36,386 nucleotides of DNA, from NCBI GenBank assembly GCA_903876665.1, contig CAIRAY010000157.1, forward strand, positions 1-36,386. The letters are read 5' to 3'. The first letter of the stretch is position 1. Every line of letters begins with the position of its first letter. This document shows positions 8,361-17,494 of the stretch, piece after piece. The position numbers and the translations under genes were made by a program. The notes beneath the pieces are model-generated. The model was not told the origin of the DNA. It made no database searches and saw only the letters and a program-made list of their open reading frames with translations. Source of the stretch: an uncultured Fibrobacterota bacterium (GTDB lineage Bacteria > Fibrobacterota > Fibrobacteria > Fibrobacterales > Fibrobacteraceae).

Positions 8361-11300
8361 ATGAAAACATCCAGTAAGGCATTAGGAATCCTCCTGCTTC
8401 TTTCGGGAATAGTAATGGCCCGCCCGCATTTTGCCGAAAAATTTCAATTCCGTCAGCCCGATGGAAGTACTGTGGCGGTGCAGGTGACTGGAGATGAATA
8501 TTATCAACGGGTGGAATCTCCCCAGGGAGATTTGCTCTTGCGGGATTCTACGGGTTGGATTTGTTTTGCAGTGGTTTCCCCCGATGGCAACTCGATTTTG
8601 TCAACAGGGACTCATTATACGGGCGCCCTTCGAACATTGACTCCCGGCCTTGCAGCGGCAACCCCTCTGAGTCAAAAATTGGACATCAACCCAGAAAAGA
8701 TTGGCGCACGGCGTGCCGTGAATATCGCTAAGCTAGGGGATATGAGCAAACTGCGTCCCTTTGAAGATCAATCCTATTTGACGCGTTTGAAAAATGCCAA
8801 GCCCCTTGCGCCAGGTCTTGCCCCAGCGGCTCCGGGCATTGTGAAGCGCAATGTGGTGGCATTAACCCTCCTGTTGGATTTTCCCGATGTCAAATCGGGG
8901 ATCACCCGTACCCAGGTGAACGACCACATGAATGGCACGAATTACACCGGCTTTGGAAACGCCCGTTCGGTTAAGGAGCAGTTCCTCTGGGTTTCTGATT
9001 CGGCACTGACATACACCAATGTGGTGGCCAATTTTTCTACTGCAGTCCAACCCAAATCGTACTACGACAACCCGATTGAATACTCCGGTCCACGATTAAT
9101 GTCCATGATTGATTCTGCATTGTATCGCTTGCAGCGCTCTGGTTTTGATTTCAACCAATTGTCGCTAGATGCCAATGGAAATTTTGTAGCCTTAAATGTT
9201 TTGTATGCAGGGAGTCCTGAGTCGGGTTGGGCGCAAGGGCTCTGGCCTCATTCGGGTGGATATTGGGGCAATTTTTCTGTGAATGGCCACCGTTTCGGCC
9301 CTTACCAGCTTAGTGATTTGGGCACGGAGCTGATTTTATCTACCATCATTCATGAAAACGAGCATATGATTTTGGGCTGGCCCGATACCTACTGCTACAA
9401 TGGAGACAGCGATGACCATATTGGCTGGGTAATTCCTTGGCTAGGCAAAAATCCTCAGATCAATAATCCATATTTTCGCGACCGGTCAGGTTGGCTGACA
9501 CTCACCGATATCACCAACGCGAAGACTGGGCAAACATTCAGTCTCGGTGCAAACAAGCCACAAGCACTGGTGCATCGGGGTTCGGCTCCCAACGGCATCA
9601 ATCAACTCTATTACCTTGAAGCACGCAAGAATGGGGCCAAAGTGGGTAATGGCTACATCACCAACAATGATGAAGGGGTGATTGTTTGGCAGATCAATTT
9701 AGAAGGCGCCAACACCGATGTAAATAGCCTGAATCTTGTGGATGTGGTGCCTTCAACCACTACCAAAGCAGCCTTCAAACCAGGCATCAAGACTCGTTTT
9801 AATCCTTTTGAAGTTCCAAAAGCCTTATGGCCCAATGGGCGTTCTAGTGAACTTGATGTAGGTGATGTTTCTGCTCTTGCAGAGGTCATGACCATTAAAA
9901 TGGGCTCACCTACCGTTTCTGTATTAAATCCGGATTTATCCCGCGCCACAATGAATACAACATATTCTGCACAGATTAAAGCCAGTGGTGGTGCTGGTGC
10001 TCCTTACACCATTTTAGCAACAAGCGCTTTGCCCTCGGGTTTGTCCCTAAGTACTGGGGGTATTCTTTCTGGAGTTCCAAAAACCCTGGGCACATACTCC
10101 TTCACCGTATCTGTTCGCGATGTAGCGAATACGGCCACTAGCTCGACCGTTCGCATTACCGTAGGTGAAGCCCTTGGCATTCGCTATAAATACTATGAAA
10201 TATCAGGCATACGGGCTCTTCCCAATTTTAATCTTTTAGTTCCCAAAGCAACCGGGATTACGGATCAATTCAATTTGTCAACGGCACAACGGGGCGAAGA
10301 GTTTGCCTTTGTCTTTGATTCCTATTTGAATATCAGTGTGGCTGGTATTTACAAGTTCTACACCACCTCGGATGATGGATCCGACCTTTGGATTGATGGG
10401 ACCCGTGTGGTCGATAATGACGGCCTCCATGGCTGGGGTGAAATGTCGGGTAGCACCTATTTGACTCCCGGAAAGCATGCGATCCAAGTTCGCTATTTTG
10501 AAGAAACCGGGGGAGAAGGGTTGTCGGTGCAATGGGAAGGTCCCGGAATTCTGAGACAGGCAATCCCCTTGGAACGCCTACTTCTGAATGCAAACCAGTC
10601 CCCAACCATTGCCCTGACATCGCCTGCAAATAATTCAAGCTACACCGCCCCTGCAAGCCTGGTGATCTCAGCCAACGCTTCCGATACTGACGGAAGCATT
10701 TCCAAGGTGGAGTTCTACAATGGATCCGCCCTTCTGAACTCTGATATTGGCGCGCCATATTCCTTCACCTGGAGCAATGTGGGGACCGGAAGTTACACCA
10801 TCAAAGCCATTGCCTATGATAATCAGGGCGCTTCAGTGACATCCACGGTTTCGACGGTAATTGTAGTAGCACAAAGCTCATCGAGTTCGGTCACTGCCTC
10901 CTCTTCCTCTTCCGTGCCCTACATCTGTGGCAAGGTCAATGAAAACCAGAGTCTAACCTTGAGTTGTCCTACCGGTAAGGTGATCACAGCGGTTCAATTT
11001 GCAAGCTACGGGACTGCAACGGGTGTCTGCGGAGCCTATCAATTGAGTACTTGCAATGCCACGAATTCAACATCACTCATTGATGCCTCCTGTAAAGGCA
11101 AGAGTGGCTGCACAATTGTTGCGAGCAATGCTGTTTTTGGCGACCCTTGTGGTGGCGTCCTCAAGAATCTAACGGCACAAGCTCTTTGCGGAGTCGCCAC
11201 ATCTTCTAGTTCTGTGGTCGTTTCTTCTTCGAGTTCTATCCCCAATCAGGTTCCGATTATTTCCTTGACATCTCCTACCAACAACGCAAGCTTTATTGCG

Positions 11301-12221
11301 CCGGCAAGCATTTCGATCACCGCCAATGCATCGGATGTCGATGGAAGTATTGCCAAGGTGGAATTCTATAATGGCACAACGTTATTGAATTCAGACGTTT
11401 CTACCCCCTATGCCTATACCTGGAGCAATGTGGCGGTAGGCACCTATAGCATCAAGGCTATCGCATACGACAACAAGGGAGCTAGCACAACATCTGCTCT
11501 TGTCGCTGTATTGGTGAAGGCTCCTAGCTCCAGTTCTACAGTTGTATCATCGAGTAGTTCTGTGATCGTCTCCTCGTCTTCTACAGGTACCGGGCTTTGC
11601 GCCAATCCTGTTATTGTGACCAGCGGCGGCAACAAATCCGTGGCATCAGCGGGAACCTGCTTTAAGCTAGATACCCGCAATTTTAAAAATGGAGCCATGT
11701 TTAGTATTCGTCACACCACATCCACCGCCCAAACGCGTACCAAGTGGTATGGTGGTACGGACCAGAATGTGACAAGCTGCGCCCAAAAGAGCCAGGATCT
11801 TATTGGAAATGGGGCCCAACTGAATAATGTGGTAGTGGGCAAAGATGCAGCAGGCTATTCATGGATTCAGATTCTTCCCATCAATGCTGTCTCCACTTCG
11901 GTATACCTGGATGTCCAGAACTGGCAAAATGGCAACGGTTGTAGCCTCAAGGCCACTCAACCGGCTCCTGTTGCACCGCTATTTGCAGGCTCCGTCGAGG
12001 GAACTACGGGAACCTTGCAATCGCAGGCAATCACGACCTTTAGTTGGCAGAATTATCGAGGCATCGTAGAAATTATGGATGTGATGGGTCATCATCTTGC
12101 CACAGAAACCTGGGATGGCGTGAGTCTCTCTCAAAGAAATCATTTGAAGCCCGGAATATATTTGTTGCGAAGTACAGACAAATTGCAGTCTGTAAGAGTA
12201 TTTGAGATTCATTCTTTATAG
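8361..12221 (+). CDS. Secreted M6-family metalloprotease with PA14, Ig and lectin domains
   Basis: A 1286-aa secreted zinc protease. Signal peptide 1-20 (cut after VMA), then a probable pro-region. The M6-like catalytic domain holds HENEHMILGWPD, with H331, E332, H335 and probably D342 as zinc and catalytic residues; this matches the immune-inhibitor-A type signature. Downstream are a putative Ig domain (~535-602), a PA14 domain (~604-745), an Ig domain (~746-837), a SUEL/Gal-lectin domain (~854-945; motif NAVFGDPCGG), a second Ig (~962-1053), the four-Cys module (~1079-1195) and a complete T9SS-like tail (~1229-1286; VEIMDVMG ... KPGIYLLR). Ser-rich linkers separate the last modules. AGGAG seven bases upstream supports the start. 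The lectin and PA14 parts suggest attachment to glycans or glycoproteins. It probably degrades structural or mucin-like protein, but the substrate is inferred. Confidence 0.88.
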   Translation: MKTSSKALGILLLLSGIVMARPHFAEKFQFRQPDGSTVAVQVTGDEYYQRVESPQGDLLLRDSTGWICFAVVSPDGNSILSTGTHYTGALRTLTPGLAAATPLSQKLDINPEKIGARRAVNIAKLGDMSKLRPFEDQSYLTRLKNAKPLAPGLAPAAPGIVKRNVVALTLLLDFPDVKSGITRTQVNDHMNGTNYTGFGNARSVKEQFLWVSDSALTYTNVVANFSTAVQPKSYYDNPIEYSGPRLMSMIDSALYRLQRSGFDFNQLSLDANGNFVALNVLYAGSPESGWAQGLWPHSGGYWGNFSVNGHRFGPYQLSDLGTELILSTIIHENEHMILGWPDTYCYNGDSDDHIGWVIPWLGKNPQINNPYFRDRSGWLTLTDITNAKTGQTFSLGANKPQALVHRGSAPNGINQLYYLEARKNGAKVGNGYITNNDEGVIVWQINLEGANTDVNSLNLVDVVPSTTTKAAFKPGIKTRFNPFEVPKALWPNGRSSELDVGDVSALAEVMTIKMGSPTVSVLNPDLSRATMNTTYSAQIKASGGAGAPYTILATSALPSGLSLSTGGILSGVPKTLGTYSFTVSVRDVANTATSSTVRITVGEALGIRYKYYEISGIRALPNFNLLVPKATGITDQFNLSTAQRGEEFAFVFDSYLNISVAGIYKFYTTSDDGSDLWIDGTRVVDNDGLHGWGEMSGSTYLTPGKHAIQVRYFEETGGEGLSVQWEGPGILRQAIPLERLLLNANQSPTIALTSPANNSSYTAPASLVISANASDTDGSISKVEFYNGSALLNSDIGAPYSFTWSNVGTGSYTIKAIAYDNQGASVTSTVSTVIVVAQSSSSSVTASSSSSVPYICGKVNENQSLTLSCPTGKVITAVQFASYGTATGVCGAYQLSTCNATNSTSLIDASCKGKSGCTIVASNAVFGDPCGGVLKNLTAQALCGVATSSSSVVVSSSSSIPNQVPIISLTSPTNNASFIAPASISITANASDVDGSIAKVEFYNGTTLLNSDVSTPYAYTWSNVAVGTYSIKAIAYDNKGASTTSALVAVLVKAPSSSSTVVSSSSSVIVSSSSTGTGLCANPVIVTSGGNKSVASAGTCFKLDTRNFKNGAMFSIRHTTSTAQTRTKWYGGTDQNVTSCAQKSQDLIGNGAQLNNVVVGKDAAGYSWIQILPINAVSTSVYLDVQNWQNGNGCSLKATQPAPVAPLFAGSVEGTTGTLQSQAITTFSWQNYRGIVEIMDVMGHHLATETWDGVSLSQRNHLKPGIYLLRSTDKLQSVRVFEIHSL

Positions 12222-12256
12222 CAATAGCCCTAGCCTGTATATTTCATGCGTTTAGA

Positions 12257-12283
12257 GCCGGTAACTGCTAAAGCATAACCGGC
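12257..12283 (+). terminator. Nested hairpin after the metalloprotease gene
   Basis: GCCGGT (12257-12262) pairs with ACCGGC (12278-12283), and TGC/GCA pair inside. It lies 35 bases after the stop and has no T-tail. The rest of the 171-bp gap to the next gene shows nothing clear. Confidence 0.35.
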
Positions 12284-12392
12284 ACATCAAACGTATCGTA
12301 GGAAGATTCTCATATATTTTTGGTAACACGATGTGGCCATATTGGCTGAAAACGCTGCACCGCTCATGTTTCAGTCAACAGAGATTATCCCT

Positions 12393-13499
12393 ATGCATAA
12401 AATATTCGTTACTGTCGTGTTGATTTTTTCTCTGAAGGATGTTCACGCCACCTTCCAAAATCCCTTGTGGGGTGGTGCGGATCCTTATGCGGTGCTCATC
12501 AATGGCACATACTACTATGTCGGCTGCAATGGGGACGATCAAATTTGGATAGGCCGTTCGAGCGCCTTATATCCTTATGTGGACTACAAGCCAGTCTACA
12601 CCTTCCCCGAAGGACAATGGAATTCCAAAGAGGTCTGGGGGCCCGCAGCATTGTTCCAGTGGAATGATGGCCGATTGTATATGTACTATACGGCAGACAA
12701 CGGTGACAATGTCAATCATCGAATCGGAGTGTTGCGCGCCAAGACGTCAAACCCTCAAGGAGAATGGGAAGACCTTTCCCTAGCGGTGCCTGTCAATACA
12801 GGTGGGCAGTGGGCCATTAGCATGACACCATTTCAGGATCTCAGTGGCAACTGGTATGTGACATGGTCGGGGTGGCGTGATCAGAATCCATTTCCACAGG
12901 TAACCTATATCGCGCAAATGATCAGCCCCACAGAAATTGGTCCCCGCGTTGAAATTTCAGCACCGGAGTATGCATGGGAAAATAGCATCCAGCCCATTCA
13001 GGAAGGGCAACACGTATTTCGGAGGGGTGATAAACTTTTTCTTCTGTATTCGGGTAACGCCAGTTGGACCGATGAGTATTGCGTTGGTGCCCTCGTGTAT
13101 CATGGGGGCAATGTTCTTGATCCGGTATCGTGGAAAAAACGTTCGGAGCCGATCATGCAAAAGACGACTCAGGTTTTTGGACCTGGTGGACCAGCAGTCG
13201 TGACGAGTACCGATGGCAATGAATTTTGGATGTATTACCACTCCAACAATTATTCCAATAGCGGTTGGGCACTACGTTCGATCAACCTGATCCAATTGGC
13301 TTTTGATGCAAACAACAACCTGCTACAACTCACTCCCACACCCTGGCAGCAAAACATGCAAGGCCCCAGCCTGAATACCCTGCGAGGTACTAAGATTGCA
13401 AAGAATTCACAAAGCACCGCAATGCATCCAAGGACGATGTTCAATCTTCTTGGGCAACAGGTGGGTGTCAAAAATTATAACAAAGGATATTCACCATGA
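12393..13499 (+). CDS. Secreted GH43-family glycoside hydrolase
   Basis: A 368-aa single-domain GH43 enzyme. I chose the ATG at 12393 because it opens a good signal peptide (1-19, cut after VHA) behind a weak GAGATT ribosome site; an in-frame start at 12333 would add 20 residues that spoil the signal. The GH43 motifs are GGADPYAVLINGTYYY (Asp base), SMTPFQD (modulator region) and IQEGQHVF (Glu acid). It is likely an arabinofuranosidase, xylosidase or galactosidase. It ends in MFNLLGQQ plus 14 residues, the short tail shared by five proteins here. Its stop overlaps the next start as ATGA, so the two are translationally coupled. Together the pair mirrors the GH43-barrel fusion at 345-3926. Confidence 0.87.
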   Translation: MHKIFVTVVLIFSLKDVHATFQNPLWGGADPYAVLINGTYYYVGCNGDDQIWIGRSSALYPYVDYKPVYTFPEGQWNSKEVWGPAALFQWNDGRLYMYYTADNGDNVNHRIGVLRAKTSNPQGEWEDLSLAVPVNTGGQWAISMTPFQDLSGNWYVTWSGWRDQNPFPQVTYIAQMISPTEIGPRVEISAPEYAWENSIQPIQEGQHVFRRGDKLFLLYSGNASWTDEYCVGALVYHGGNVLDPVSWKKRSEPIMQKTTQVFGPGGPAVVTSTDGNEFWMYYHSNNYSNSGWALRSINLIQLAFDANNNLLQLTPTPWQQNMQGPSLNTLRGTKIAKNSQSTAMHPRTMFNLLGQQVGVKNYNKGYSP

Positions 13500-15283
13500 A
13501 GCATTCGATGTGGCCACTATTCATGTTGCTTGTAACAACATGGGTGAACGCCCAACAGGTAGGCATTGCTTTCCAAACTTGGAACAGAGACTGGCGCTGG
13601 GGCGTAAATGGGAGTAATTCCATTACGGAACCGGTCTTTGGATATTACGATTCCAAGAATGTGGAAATCATCAAGAAACAAGCTATGATGCTGCGCGATG
13701 CCAATGTGGATTTTGTACTGATTGATTGGAGTAATAATATCGATTACTTCCCATTAAAAGGGGATGTCAATGCTGACATTGGACATATTGAGGAATCTAC
13801 TCTATTATTGACGGAGACCTGGGCAAAAATACCAGGCGCACCCAAAGTAGCCATTTTAATTGGTAGCGCTTATGGCATCACTATGTCTGGGTTGCACATT
13901 CCTGCCGGCGATTGGAATCTCGATGGAACTCCTGGCCCACGCATTAGATCTAAATTTGATCAAATCTATACCCAGTTTATAGCAAACCCTGCCCTTAAAG
14001 ACCAATACTACCATGTGGACGGCAAGCCCTTTATCATCCTATGGGGCAATCCCATGGACAAGGATATTGGCGACCCCAACAATATCCCCTTTGACTTCGA
14101 GTGGCGCGATAATCGTTTTACCATGCGCCACATGATTGGGTTAGCCTCAAGCAAACCCTGGATTATCAATGATCATCAGGGTGAATTTGTGACCGTGCAT
14201 AAGGGCGTTTGGACATGGTCCGAACTGTCGGGTCGCCGTGGATTGGCGTACCTAAATGGAAACCTGGATTGCATGGCGGTCAATCCCACCGCATTACGCA
14301 ATGGAGTCCAAAGTGATGACAACAACAATGGCGCAACGTTTATCCGGTTTTGGGATCAAGCCATTGAAAAAAAGCCGGCTTTTGTATTTATAAAAGCCTA
14401 CAACGAATTTATGGTGGGAGAAAACCCTAATTATCCGGCGCAGCACTTTGTTGTTGAGCCCTTTAAGAACGACCCTGGCAGCGATCGCTATTTGAAAATT
14501 CTTCGAGAGAAAGCCGCAGCGTTCAAGGGTATTCCCACCGGCACCTACTGGGATTTTCCCGATGTCCCAGTGGAAGATTGGTACACAAAGGCGTCCGAGC
14601 CATATTACTATTCCCCCCAAAATCTCCAGATTCCATCTGCCTCCTATAAGCATGTGATGGTGCGCATAAAAAACAACACACCGTCAACTACTGCCCAGTT
14701 GTTTTGGATCACCAATGCCGATAGCGTGTGGAGCACAAGTAAATCCACATCCATTGCCATTGCCGCCAATGACACGCTGGCTCGGGCCTATGTTTTTGAA
14801 CTGGCGGGCCAGTCCAGTTGGAGCCAGACCATCAAGCAACTGCGGCTGAGTCCTGCGCCCGGTGCCGGCAGTTCAGTGGAGTACAAGTTTATCAAGATCG
14901 TGGGGCCCAATGATCGACAACTCTTGCCCTACATCAGTGTCAATGGCCAACCCTGGGATGGATCAGGATCCGCAACTTTGGATGCAGGGGGACGGGTATG
15001 GATTCGCCCCCAGCCTGCAGAGGTGCCGGGTTGGAATTGGATTGGCCCTAACGGATTTCGGTTCTCGGGTCCAGATTTCTACTTGAATGATCTCCAGTCC
15101 AGTCAAGCCGGAGTGTATACAGGAATATATATCGACTCCACCGGGAAATCCGCAGTCACCCGGTATACAATCACAGTCAGGGATAAGCCCACTGCAATAC
15201 AGAAAACGCCGCTGACAAATAGAGAGCAAATATCGACTACGCGATTTAACCTGTTAGGGCAAAAACTCCAGGGAGCCAAGTAG
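13496..15283 (+). CDS. Secreted GH71/GH99-like barrel protein
   Basis: A 595-aa secreted protein. Signal peptide 1-19 (cut after VNA). Residues ~20-360 form an alpha/beta barrel like that of the 1333-aa protein: shared motifs are PVFGYYDSKN, VLIDWSNN, YYHVDGKPFIILW and KAYNEF (equivalent to QWNEW there). Next comes a shortened GGDPY-type module (~370-485; here SEPYYYSP replaces the usual motif) and a small Ig-like domain (~490-570). It ends in RFNLLGQKLQGAK, a stub of a sorting tail. Coupling to the GH43 gene by a 4-base overlap implies that both enzymes are made in step and attack the same glycan. Family placement in GH71/GH99 is by motif resemblance only. Confidence 0.75.
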   Translation: MKHSMWPLFMLLVTTWVNAQQVGIAFQTWNRDWRWGVNGSNSITEPVFGYYDSKNVEIIKKQAMMLRDANVDFVLIDWSNNIDYFPLKGDVNADIGHIEESTLLLTETWAKIPGAPKVAILIGSAYGITMSGLHIPAGDWNLDGTPGPRIRSKFDQIYTQFIANPALKDQYYHVDGKPFIILWGNPMDKDIGDPNNIPFDFEWRDNRFTMRHMIGLASSKPWIINDHQGEFVTVHKGVWTWSELSGRRGLAYLNGNLDCMAVNPTALRNGVQSDDNNNGATFIRFWDQAIEKKPAFVFIKAYNEFMVGENPNYPAQHFVVEPFKNDPGSDRYLKILREKAAAFKGIPTGTYWDFPDVPVEDWYTKASEPYYYSPQNLQIPSASYKHVMVRIKNNTPSTTAQLFWITNADSVWSTSKSTSIAIAANDTLARAYVFELAGQSSWSQTIKQLRLSPAPGAGSSVEYKFIKIVGPNDRQLLPYISVNGQPWDGSGSATLDAGGRVWIRPQPAEVPGWNWIGPNGFRFSGPDFYLNDLQSSQAGVYTGIYIDSTGKSAVTRYTITVRDKPTAIQKTPLTNREQISTTRFNLLGQKLQGAK

Positions 15284-15424
15284 AGTTCTTGCCAGAAACA
15301 ATAAGGCGAATCTATTGACGTAAATCACAGGTTCTTGTCTGTGCACCATTTGAGCGCAAAATCTTGTCCTGATCCAAAAATGAACAATCCTTTAAGGGTT
15401 ACATTATGGAAAAGGAGATTACAG

Positions 15425-16369
15425 ATGCATACACAATTCAAATCATTTCGCTGGTTCGCTGCCATGGCTTTAGTGATCACTACGCAAAGCTGCCTCTTAA
15501 GTGAGGATACGATCACTCCAACAACTGACCCGCTCAGTTCAAGCTCTGCAAATCACCAGAGCGTGTCTTCTGCAGCGCTGGTTCCCAATCAAAATTTCTT
15601 GATTACCGGAACAGTCTTGGAGGCCGGAACCACGACCCCTGTTTCCAATTTGAACATTATCGTTGCCATTTGGGAACGCAACGATCTTGATAATGTAAAG
15701 TTGCAAAAATCGACCGTGAGCTGCATGCCAGTAGAGCCACAAGGCAACGTCAATCTTGCTAAAAACAGTGTTGCCTGTATAACTCCTCCAAAAATCATTG
15801 GCACTTTTGTGACCGACAAATCAGGTGCGTTTTCTGCCACGGTTCCTAACGATGGCATCTATGATCTCACCATTGATCAAATGATCGATGACATCTACTA
15901 TGGCTATCAGGGTACTATCCAAGTCACGAACGGCAAATCAGACCCGTTGACGATTGAGATTGTTCCATCCGGACTCCTGACTCCCATTTGCTATGAGCTC
16001 TGGGCCCCCGTTTGTGGTTCCGATGGGGTCACTTATAGCAATGACTGTTATGCCTCGCAAGCCGGCATCACTAGCTTCACCCAAGGTAGTTGCTCGAATC
16101 CCAATCCCACATGTGAAACTGTCAATTGTGAACAAGGATTCCATTGTGCCGAAGTGATGGAAGGTTGCTTGGCTTTAACGCCTGAATGCTTAAACCCAAG
16201 AGTGCAGTGCATCCCAGATTCAGTGCCTATTGAGCCACCAGTGGATACCACATGGGCGTGTAATATGATGTATGCACCCGTTTGTGGTGTCGATGGCGTT
16301 ACCTACGGAAATAGCTGTATGGCAAGAGGAGCTGAAATTGCATACGAAGGGGAATGCCCCTATCATTAA
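15425..16369 (+). CDS. Lipoprotein with two Kazal-type protease inhibitor domains
   Basis: A 314-aa predicted lipoprotein. The ATG at 15425 follows AAGGAGA and opens a signal with a Cys at 23 (TTQSC, a weak lipobox). A carboxypeptidase-regulatory/transthyretin-like beta domain occupies ~60-180. Kazal 1 begins at C189 (CYELWAPVCGSDGVTYSNDC) and Kazal 2 at C279 (CNMMYAPVCGVDGVTYGNSC); a Cys-rich EGF-like spacer (~230-270) lies between. In classical Kazal domains the P1 residue is the second after this Cys, which gives Glu and Met here, so the two heads may inhibit serine proteases of different specificity. It is convergent with a chagasin-like lipoprotein gene. The likely role is protecting surface enzymes from host or competitor proteases. 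Binding to proteases is inferred from the family. Confidence 0.85.
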   Translation: MHTQFKSFRWFAAMALVITTQSCLLSEDTITPTTDPLSSSSANHQSVSSAALVPNQNFLITGTVLEAGTTTPVSNLNIIVAIWERNDLDNVKLQKSTVSCMPVEPQGNVNLAKNSVACITPPKIIGTFVTDKSGAFSATVPNDGIYDLTIDQMIDDIYYGYQGTIQVTNGKSDPLTIEIVPSGLLTPICYELWAPVCGSDGVTYSNDCYASQAGITSFTQGSCSNPNPTCETVNCEQGFHCAEVMEGCLALTPECLNPRVQCIPDSVPIEPPVDTTWACNMMYAPVCGVDGVTYGNSCMARGAEIAYEGECPYH

Positions 16370-16378
16370 ACTAGTAAT

Positions 16379-17494
16379 CTACAGCGTTCTCAAATTAATT
16401 TTGAGAATTTGCGTGCCTGTTGTATCTGGGTTCGCGGGCTGAATATAGTGCCATTCGAATTGGCGATTTATTGGGGCCATTGGTTTCAGATAAATAGTCA
16501 CCAGTGAGGGAGGCCCCATCAGCAAAGAATCTGCTGGAGTCATCGTCGAGGTCACGAGCATCTGTAACGGATTGCCAATATGGTCCCACGACCAGATGTA
16601 GCCTGAGCTCCCGTTCTGCGTCAATTCAATCTTGATCACCTCGCCTACAGCAACAAATATATCACTGCCATTGTTGTTAACGTCTAGCGTTTGGGTAACT
16701 GCAAGAGGGAATCCAATAGTATCATCCAAATTCAAATTTAGCATGGTGGAATCCACCAGCTTGCACTCCCAATGAACAGTACAGCCAAAAGAATTCGAAT
16801 CCACTCTGCTGAATTCACTTCCGATTGGGCAGGTTGGCAACGTTGGGCAGCCACTATCAATAGGGTTTAATGTATCGATAGGTACAGAATAAACAGCCTT
16901 AACAGAATCAATATTGAGTGTGGCACCATTCAGATCGGCAAGTTTATAGGTTCCTTGGGGGACAAAGGGGAATTCCGCATTGCCTTGGGAATTGAGCAGA
17001 GCATAATAATGCGTACCCACCAAGAAGAGGGTATCCGAAATATCGAAGGTTCCAGGATCCCCAAGGTGCAAGGTTATAGAGCCAGGAAGTGAAAGTTGCA
17101 TGTCATTCAAGGTCAGTAAGCCCCCTTTTTGGGGGAGAGTAAATGGACTGCCAAGCACGATCATCGATGAATCAGCTACGAATGCTTGGATGTAATAGCT
17201 CCCTGTAGCGACGGAATCAAAGTGATATAGGCCATTGGCATCACAGGTGTCCAGTGCAACTCGTTGTGGTAGATTAGCTCTAGATGCGACCATGCGAGCT
17301 AAGGATGTTGTGCCCGAATTTGCATTGACTTGATACAGCTCAACCATGGTTTTTGCGGAGCCTGTAGACGTGGACGCCGGAAGTACCTTGCCCACCAATT
17401 CATTGGGATGATCGCTACCACCAGCGACCTCGTCGTGTAAAGTGCAACTGCAAAGCACCGCGAGCAACAAAGGAATGAAGGCGAGTATTTTCAT
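16379..17494 (-). CDS. Lipoprotein with C-terminal chagasin/I42-like domain
   Basis: A 371-aa predicted lipoprotein: signal with lipobox LCSC (Cys17). Residues ~30-120 form a carboxypeptidase-regulatory-like beta domain (DANGLYHFDSVATGSYYIQAF). A Cys-rich patch lies at ~225-245. The C-terminal ~105 residues resemble chagasin/MEROPS I42 inhibitors of papain-type cysteine proteases: VGEVIKIELTQNGSSGYIW matches the NPTTGY/F loop, and RQFEW near the end may be the RPW loop. The start overlaps the stop of the upstream TIGR02147 gene (ATGA), so it is the last gene of a three-gene operon. It likely sits on the outer face of a membrane. The I42 match is by loop motifs and is less exact than in the gene two places upstream. 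Confidence 0.72.
   Translation of the reverse strand: MKILAFIPLLLAVLCSCTLHDEVAGGSDHPNELVGKVLPASTSTGSAKTMVELYQVNANSGTTSLARMVASRANLPQRVALDTCDANGLYHFDSVATGSYYIQAFVADSSMIVLGSPFTLPQKGGLLTLNDMQLSLPGSITLHLGDPGTFDISDTLFLVGTHYYALLNSQGNAEFPFVPQGTYKLADLNGATLNIDSVKAVYSVPIDTLNPIDSGCPTLPTCPIGSEFSRVDSNSFGCTVHWECKLVDSTMLNLNLDDTIGFPLAVTQTLDVNNNGSDIFVAVGEVIKIELTQNGSSGYIWSWDHIGNPLQMLVTSTMTPADSLLMGPPSLVTIYLKPMAPINRQFEWHYIQPANPDTTGTQILKINLRTL
16387..16407. terminator. Perfect palindrome at convergent gene ends
   Basis: TTCTCAAA (16387-16394) and TTTGAGAA (16400-16407) form an 8-bp stem around TTAAT. It sits inside the last codons of the minus-strand gene and just past the end of the Kazal gene. It could serve as a bidirectional terminator. 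Confidence 0.35.

Noticed and set aside
15335..15424. Upstream extension of the Kazal lipoprotein
   Set aside because: The added 30 residues would hide the signal peptide, and AAGGAGA directly precedes the ATG at 15425.
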